From positions 106,259,314 through 106,323,313 of the forward strand of contig OY755042.1 of assembly GCA_963576565.1 (NCBI GenBank): 64,000 nucleotides of DNA, in the 5' to 3' direction. Source of the stretch: Aspidapion aeneum (taxonomy: Eukaryota > Arthropoda > Insecta > Coleoptera > Brentidae). This document shows positions 39,501 to 48,185 of this stretch, one piece after another; position 1 is the stretch's first letter, and the number at the start of each line of letters is the position of its first letter. The notes beneath the pieces were generated by a model that saw only the letters and a program-made list of their open reading frames with translations, was not told the origin of the DNA and did no database searches. The position numbers and the translations under genes are program-made.

Positions 39501-42500
39501 TCAGTTTGACTGTGGGGCTTTGTTAAGCACCCATAGAAGTATAAAAAAAGTTTGGTCAAGTGGTCGAACTCATGGTCGTTTGGCCGCCATCTTTGAAAAT
39601 GGCCGACGAATTGATAGATTTTTTTGTTTAAGCGTATCTCCCTACCCAGTAGGCCGATTTTACAATATTATTGACATTTGTTTTATTTGTTACATAGAAG
39701 GCTTTAAACTTTTCATAGAAGAGGATATTGGCTTTATGTTTTTAAGGTTCGATGGATGACTACAAACTATTTTTTTCTATAATCTTGTAAAAAGTTTTAG
39801 AAACCGCCCTCTTTAAGGTAGTCTTTAGGGGTACCATCCATCGAACTTTAAAAACATAAAGTCAATATGCTCTTCTGTAAAAGGTTTAAAGCCTTCAGTG
39901 TAACGAAAAGAAAACAAATGTCAATAATATTGTAGCTACAATAATATGAGCATGGGTATTATTTAAATTCTTTTGCGAGCGGAAATACTAATAATATTAG
40001 TATATCTCAAAAACTACTAGATTTATCAAAAAATGTGTAATTATAAAATTTATTTGCCTTTAACAAAGAAATAAAACAGGCTTGAAAAAATTAAAATCGG
40101 ACCACTGGGTAGAGAGATACGCTTAAACAAAAAATCTATCAAATTGACAGGAACTTTCAAAGATAGCGGCCAAACAACTATTAGTTCGACCACGTGACCA
40201 AACTTTTTTTATACTCCTATGGGTGCTTAACAAAGCCCCGTAGTCAAACTGAGTGCACATATTTTTATGTCACACGTGAAAGGAGCCAGCGCCCAGACTA
40301 ACTAGAAAAAAAAGCAGAAAATTGATAAAATTTCGAGAAGAGGATCAGCTAGGATTGATATGAGTATGGCTCTGTAGTCAGGAAAGAGTCCATATTCAAA
40401 ATGTGCAATTAGTTTTTGGAACCATTTTTATGTAACCTATAATTCATGCAGGCACACTGTCAGTAACAGAGTTTGACGAACAGACAAATCAGTGGCGATC
40501 ATTTCGATTTTCTTAAACAAACCGTTCAAAAGCAAAACATTTCTAATCTCCCGCCGTTGGATGAGGGGATAACCAGAAAAAAAAAGTTAAGCCTGTCTTT
40601 TTTATCAAGTTTATATACAAGTTTTTGGGGTGGCGCACAACGAGGTGCTGCTGTGTACGTAAAACAAAATGTAAAGTCGGTATGGTTAGTTTCGGATCTA
40701 CAAACCCCTGGGTTTCTTGGTAATCTGTGGTTGTTATTCATGCATGCCAAACATGTGATTGAAAAAATGTTTTTTGGATTTAATTAAGGGTTGACAACGC
40801 CTTTGTGCCTGGGTAGGGGATAATTCGCCGCGGCCGATTCGCCGCAGCCGATTCGCCGCGGGGACAATTCGCCACCGGCCGATTCGCCGCAGGGACAATT
40901 CGCTGCGAGATTTCTGTTTTATGATATTACCTAATTGTTTAAACATTTTAGCTCACACTACTACTATATAAGTAGTGTGAGCTATGGTGATCCTAATTTT
41001 TTTGAGAAAAAAAAAGTTGCTCCGATTTCAAAAATTTTTATATATCTTTGCGTTTCAGATGATTTTGAAACTTTTTTGTCTTGCTGTCTGTCTGTCTGTC
41101 TGTATGTCTGTATGTCTGTCTGTCTGTCTGTCTGTCTGTATGTCTATCTGTAACGACCAACCCGCATAACTCAAAAACCGCTTGTCCGATGTTAATGAAA
41201 TTTGGTACCTAAGTTGGGTCTTGGGCCGTGATGGTCCCATTTAAAAATGAACAAAATCCTCCGCACGCAAGCCAAATAAAATGGTGGGGGTAGATTCCAA
41301 AAATTAGAGTTTATGTGAAAATATGGGGTGTGTGATTTCAAACGAAAAGTAATTAAGTCTGGAGTTAAATAAAATTAATTTTAGTTTATTTAAAAAAAAG
41401 GGTGGGGGTAGATGTCAAAAATTAAAGTTCGTGATATCAAACGAAAGGTAATTGAGTCTGGAGTTAAACAAAATACATTTTAGTTTTTTTTAAAGGGTGG
41501 GGGTAGATTTAAAAAATTTGAGTTTAAGTCAAAACCTGGCTTGTGTGGTATCAAACGAAAGGTAATTGAGTCTGGAGTTGAATAAAATATATTTCAGTTT
41601 TTGATTATATTAGCTCACACTATAACTATAGTAGCTAGTGTGAGCTTAGGTGCCCATAGATTGGCAGAGTATTTATTTAGCTTGACTTCATATAATATAT
41701 TTGTTTATTTGTTTGGTTATAACTTTTTTCAAACTTTTCCAACTAGGTATTTGGTTCATTCATAAAAAAATAAAATTTTGATTTTTTAAAAGTTTAAATT
41801 AGAAATAATAATAGGCGACCTGAAAGATCTCAAAGTTCCGAGTTTGATGCAAATCGGTTTATAAATGGGAAAATTCGCTATTTTGGAACCGCCATTTTAA
41901 TTTTTTTAAAGTATAAGCTAGAAATCATAATCAGCGACCTGCATGCAAAATCTCAAAGTTTCGATTTTGATGCATATTGGTTCATAAATGGGAAAATCCG
42001 TCATTTTCAGGTTTTTAAATTTGAGTCAAAAATTGTATTGTGTTACCTTAGACGCCACGATGTTTCAAGTTTCAGGCAAATCGGTTTATAAATTTGAAAG
42101 TGCGCCATTGCAGAACCGCCATTTTGATTTTTTTAAAGTTTAAGTTAGAAATCATAATAAGCGACCTGAAACACCCCAAAGTTCCGATTTTGATGCATAT
42201 TGGTTCATAAATGGGAAAGTCCGCCATTTTGGATCCGCGGTTTTGATTTTTAGAAATTTAACTTAAAAATAACAATGAGCGACATGAAAGATCTTAAAGT
42301 TCCGAGTTTGATGCAAATCGGTTCATAAATGCGAAAATCCGCCATTTAGTATCCACCATTATATGTATGTTTTTAATAAAAAAAATGTGGAATTGTATAC
42401 TAACCACCAAATACCTAGTAAGTTTGAAAAAAGTTATAACCAAACTAATAAACAAATATATTATATGTATGTATGTAATACATTAAAACTCATAGAGATG

Positions 42501-45500
42501 TACATTCTGTGGATACTAGGAATAGAGATAATCTCATACCTAGCTATCACAGGCTAGAAAGAACTCGTAGAGGCACAGATTATTATGCAATCAAATTTTT
42601 TAATGCACTTCCACCAGAAATAAAATCTCTGGAAATTAAACAGTTTATTGGGAAGGTGAAAAACCATCTAATCCCGAATGCATTTTATTCCTTCGAGGAG
42701 TACCTGAGTAGTAATTTTATGTTTTGAACTTTTTTAAACTTTTAAACTTGTGTGTTGAAATTTCTTTTTTTTAAATAAACGTGTTTTTATACATATTTTA
42801 AGTCTTCATGTAGTCAATAAAATAGGTTTTTTAATTAATCATAATTATGCAATAATCTTTTTAAGTAGAATTTTGTAAGATATCTTATCTGTTGACTTGT
42901 AAAAACACTATTTTCTGTGTAGTATTACCAATAAATAAACTAAACTAAACATAAAACAAAACATCTCGCTGCGAATTGTCCCCGCGGCGAATCGGCCGGC
43001 GGCGAATTGTCCCGCGGCGGTTCGGTTCGGCAAATCAGCCGCGGCGAATCGGCTGTGGCGAATCGGCTGCGGCGAATCGGCTGCGGCGAATCGGCTGCGG
43101 CGAATCGGCCGCAGCGAATTGTCCCATTCCCCTCCCGGGTGTCTACATTATATGCACGCCACTGGAGAAAAGGTAGAAAAGTTTGGATTCTGTTATGAAG
43201 TTAATTAATAAAGATGATCTTTAGGATAAGGATAATCACCATTACTTATAACCTGCAAAAACACCATTCCAGATGTAATGGCGGCAATATTTTTACAAAA
43301 GTTTTATATTTTTAGGTCAACTTAACTTGTGCAATACTCCTTTTAAATGGCTTAATAAAACTTGTAAGCACCGATAAAGATATTTTAAATTTGACAGAAT
43401 CCATTTTTGGTACAGAAGTTACGGATGTTCGGGGACAGGTGATTATACAAAATGTCCGATAATTTAGTAGCCATGGTGCAGCAGGTTATAGAGAAGGTTA
43501 TTTTTGATAAAAAGGCTTCCATAGCATGAGATAATGAGCTACTTCTGATCCAAAAATGTGGTATTCCTCTTTTTGTTGAAATTACAAGTTAAGGAGATAC
43601 AGGCTGGCAAAATAACTTCTAAAAATTTGTAAAAATAATATTTTTTTAAATCTTTTAATTTTTGCTTATTTATTCTTTTAAAAAATATCAATAATACTTT
43701 TCTATTTTTTTCCCTAGGTACTAATATTAAACAACAAAAAACCTCAAGAAAGGCATTGCGTTTAATATGACATTTATAAAAATTTATATATAAATGAATT
43801 GTTGTTGCTGAAAAAATTATACCGCCTAATTTTTTTTAAAACTATTTTTGTCTCGAATTATTACTTTTATTCTAATTAATACATGATTTTACCAACTTTT
43901 ATGTTTTACTGCATTTTTTTTAAAGTTATTATCAAGAAGTTTATAAAATCACCAACTTTGATGCTCTGTAACTCAACAAAGTTGACTCATGCATTATATG
44001 AAATTTTTTATCAGAAATGACCTCCTCTATTACTTGTTGCACTATGGTCCCTAAGTTGTGGGACACCCTGTATATTATTATAAATTAATAATGGCATTCC
44101 ATTTTTGGTTCGTTTCAAACTACCAAATATACAGGGTGTTTCCTAATTGAATGTCAATATTTATGGGGGTGATTTTTGGGCCCATTTAAAAAAAAAACTT
44201 CGTATGAACCAAAGAAGATATATTTTCTTTGGTATGAACATATGTCCTAAACGTCTTATCATTTGAGATACAGAGTGGTAAAGTTTTCAAAAATAAATAA
44301 TTTATTATTAATATCTACAATACCACTTCTGATATTTTAATGAAATTTGTCATACATGTACTATTTTTTAAAGTATCACTTTTTTTAAAAATTTCCATCA
44401 GTGGCGTTCGTACGTAATATGACCTGCCTATTTTGACAGTCATTGATGGCACGCTAATGATTTTTCCTAAAATAAAAATTATTTTTGAAAGCCCCAATCA
44501 TTTCTAATCAAAGTTGATCACTTGATTTTTTTCAATCCGATGCACGGTTTTCGCTTAAAAAAATAAAAACCGGTTCTCTGCATGATCATAACAATATCGT
44601 TTATATGACAATATCATCATGCAGAGACATGTAGATTTTATTTTTTTAGATGAAACCCGTGCGTTTTACTAAAAAAATTCAAGAGATCAAATTTGCTCAT
44701 AATTGAATACAGATTTAAAAAGTAGACTTTACTTGGTATTGTAGATATTAATAATAAATTATTTATTTTTGAAAATTTTACCACCCTGTATCTTAAAAGG
44801 TAAGACGTTTAGGACATATGTTCATAAAAAGCTTTTTTATTAAAACGGGCCCAAAAATCACCCCCATAAATATTGACATTCAATTAGGAAACACCCTGTA
44901 CATTACTAGCAACACTGGCCGCCTATACACACAGAAAAAAAAATATGTCAAATCTAGATAACATATTTCCTTTAAATTAATTCTCAATCAAAGCTATATA
45001 TTAATTTATTTGAAGAAAACCCATTTTTGAAATTTAACAAAGAATTACTAAAAATAAAAAAAATAATAAACTATAGTGAAAAAATTCTAATTTTCTTGAT
45101 CGGGCAATATCAAACGTTTTAAGTTGAAATGACGTTGGCTGGGGTCATTTCATTTTCAACATTTTCCAGCAAGAAATTTAAAAACTATTATTTTCTCAAT
45201 TAGAAAATTTCTTCTTTCCAATATCGTAAGATTAGATGTATATACCGCACCTCTCTTGCTTTTCAAAGGTGTCACATTGACCATGCAGTATTCTGAAGAG
45301 TCCTTTAAGGACGAAACAGTTAACTGTCAACTCTTAATAGGTGTCCATTTGATCTTGGACCCCCGTGGATGTACAGCTTGCAAGCTGCCCACGGAAAAAT
45401 ACAAGAGAAACAAAATTTTTCTATACCTGCTTAGCCACGAAAAACATTTTTGTCTTCAGTGAGTGCAACATTCCTAGCAAAAAATTATCATCGGAAAGAA

Positions 45501-48136
45501 TTTCACCAACCAGTGCCACTTGCTTTGATTTTTTTTTTCTGTGCACCTTTTTGTTTTTCAAATCGTTTTAAACTTATTTGTAACAAAAAAACTAAATTTA
45601 TAACTTCTATAACATAAATTTATAAAAAAAAAGAATATTTTTCCGCACATAGCGATGTATATTTTCTGCGAGTTAAACTAAATTGACCCCTCGGGATTTG
45701 CCATGCAGTTTAACTTTAAAACGAATTTTAGATTAAAACTATTTTAGAGTAAATTTACCGTTGCGTTATCTAGAAATTTTATCTACTGGCATATATTGCT
45801 TAGTTTAATGAAAAAAGTTTTACAAGTTGACCCCAGTTTTTACCTTCCTAGTCCGCGTAACAATGGCTAGAAAAAGGTATTATTTTCCAGGAACTTTTTT
45901 TAGGATAACGCTAGAAATTTGTTATTAGGTGGTGTGTATTTTGACCTATCTTAGCAATATCGTCGTGCTGTCTGTCTGTCTGTGTGTGTGTGTGTGTGTG
46001 TTCCATGCAGTGGCGTATATACGGGGGGGCCTGGGCAACCCCCCCCCCCCCCCCCGAAGCTAACATTTTTTTAGATATTTGTCACATATGTCATGAATAC
46101 AAACATAAAATAGCATAAAATACAGCCTCATGAGGTCTCGGGCCCTCCCCGAAACTGTCTCGGCCCCCCCTCGAAACTTTTTTCTATATACGCCACTGGT
46201 TCGGTGTGTATACGAGGTGTGACAATTAAATTTTAAAACTGGCCCCTTGTACTAACATGTTTTAAATCTCCACTCCTGCGCCTCGGGCGGTTGGAGTTAT
46301 TCACCTAGATGTGCGTTCTACTTACCGCGCGCAATCTTGTCGTCTTTCCTCTGCTAGTTTGGCTTACCCAGTGGTTTGAAGCGGATCTTGCATAGCTCAT
46401 TTGGCGGAATTACGACAAACGAAAAAATTTAATAACGTATTAATTTAAAGTAAAACTCAAAAAAACGGCTACTGTCTACGGGGAGCAGAGAGATACAGTC
46501 TCGTGCAATGATTTTTATGTGGCATAAAAGCTTTTTCGAGGGTCGTGAAGAAATTAAAGATGATGAACGAGAAGGGTGCTCCAACACATCCAAAACAGCG
46601 ATGCTCATTATTTTTCTTTTCGATATTAGGGGTGTTATTCTTATTGAATGGGCGCGTGAGGGTCAAACAGTTAACCAAAACTTATATTTGAAAGTATTGA
46701 TGTAGCCAAGGGGACGTCCAAGGAAAAAACGTCCAGATTTGTGGAAGAACAACGCGTGGCTGCTCTACGAGGACAATGCACCGGCCCACAATGCCATTAA
46801 GCAGTTTTTAGCTAATAAGAAGATCCCGTCGCTAACCACCCACCATATTTACCAGACTTGGCCCCTTGCGACTTCTACCTGTTTCCTAAAGTGAAGAAAT
46901 CGTTAAAAGGAACCCGTTTTAAAATATTAGAACATGTCAAGGGAAAAACGGCAAGACTTCTCAACAGCCTCTTTTCTGATGATTTCCAAAATGGCTTCCA
47001 ACATTGGAAAAAAACGCATGCAACTCTGCGTCGGTAGAGAAGGGGACTATATTGATGGGGAACATCATTAAATTGTATTAGTATTTAAATAAAGTAGATT
47101 TTTAGAGCAGTCTTATAATCATCTGCTTTAGCGAATGTATCTGATGATATCTGTCAAGAGGCTGACAATGGAAAACTAACAGCTCTCATCCTTCTAGACT
47201 ACTCAAAGGCATTCGATGCAATTAATCATGAGGTTCTAATGAGCATTTTACACTACATTGGTCTTGACAACACAGCTATAAACCTCCTTAAGAACGCAAT
47301 TGAAGAACGCCAGTAATGTGTTAAAGCTAAAAACAAACTTTCAACTTTTCAAACTATCAAGCAAGGAGTTCCTCAAGGTTCTTCGATTTCGCCATTGATC
47401 TACTCCATCTACACTTCAAATCTACTTTCAGCTCTAAAGAGCTGCTTACCACAATTCTATGCTGATGATTCACAGCCACGCTGCTCATTCGATAAAAGCA
47501 ATATTCAAAAAGCCTGCTCTTTAATCTCTCACGACCTGGATGCACTCCATAAACTTTCTCTTAAGCACTCCCTTCATTTAAACCCGCAAAAATGCTGTGT
47601 ATTCCTGTTTGGTGCTAGCCAGAGGGTTGTTGATCAGTGCCAAGACCAAATTTCAATAAACCTTAATAATACTATTTTACCTGTAAAAAACGACGCTAGG
47701 AATTTGGGCTTGGTAATGGACAATAGCCTAAGATTTAAAAAACATCTTCCCATAAGCACGCAAAAAGCTTTTTTTCGATTAAAGGCTAAATACAGCAATT
47801 GACATATTCTATCAAAAAAACTAAAAACTATTCTGTGTGACTCTTTGGTACTATCAGTTTTTAATCATGCAGATGTTGTTTATGATCAGTGCATTTCTTC
47901 ATTAGGTAAAAGACGAATTCAAAAAATGCAAAATTCATGCTTGCGTCTAATCTATATAGATAGATAGATATTATGTTAAGTGATTAAAGTTAGAATTTTT
48001 TTTTTAGTTACATTAATAATAACTGTCAGAATCTATTACAGGTGGTGACAATACTGAAATTCGCCTATTTCACAATTATATTTTAAGCATTATACTGTAA
48101 TTTGTAATTTTCTGTTTCTAATTGTGGAATAAAGAC

Positions 48137-48185
<49 letters not shown>

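Larger units (their letters stand above)
40812..43130. mobile_element. Foldback element D (14-bp GCGGCGAATCGG arms), 2.3 kb
   Basis: The left arm (40815-40910) has ggataattcgccgcggccga and cagggacaattcgctgcgag; the right arm (42965-43130) has the complement, with 14-bp units ggcgaatcggctgc. The right tip reads gcgaattgtcccattcccc. The flanks cctgggta and cccgggtg may be a worn 8-bp duplication. The interior holds a hairpin-ended repeat (40951-41646), a gccattttgattttttta-type array (41780-42360) and a LINE 3' end (42490-42955). Confidence 0.8.

Noticed and set aside
42976..43198. Arg/Ala-rich frames (RRIGCGESAAAN type)
   Set aside because: Translation of the 14-bp arm of element D.
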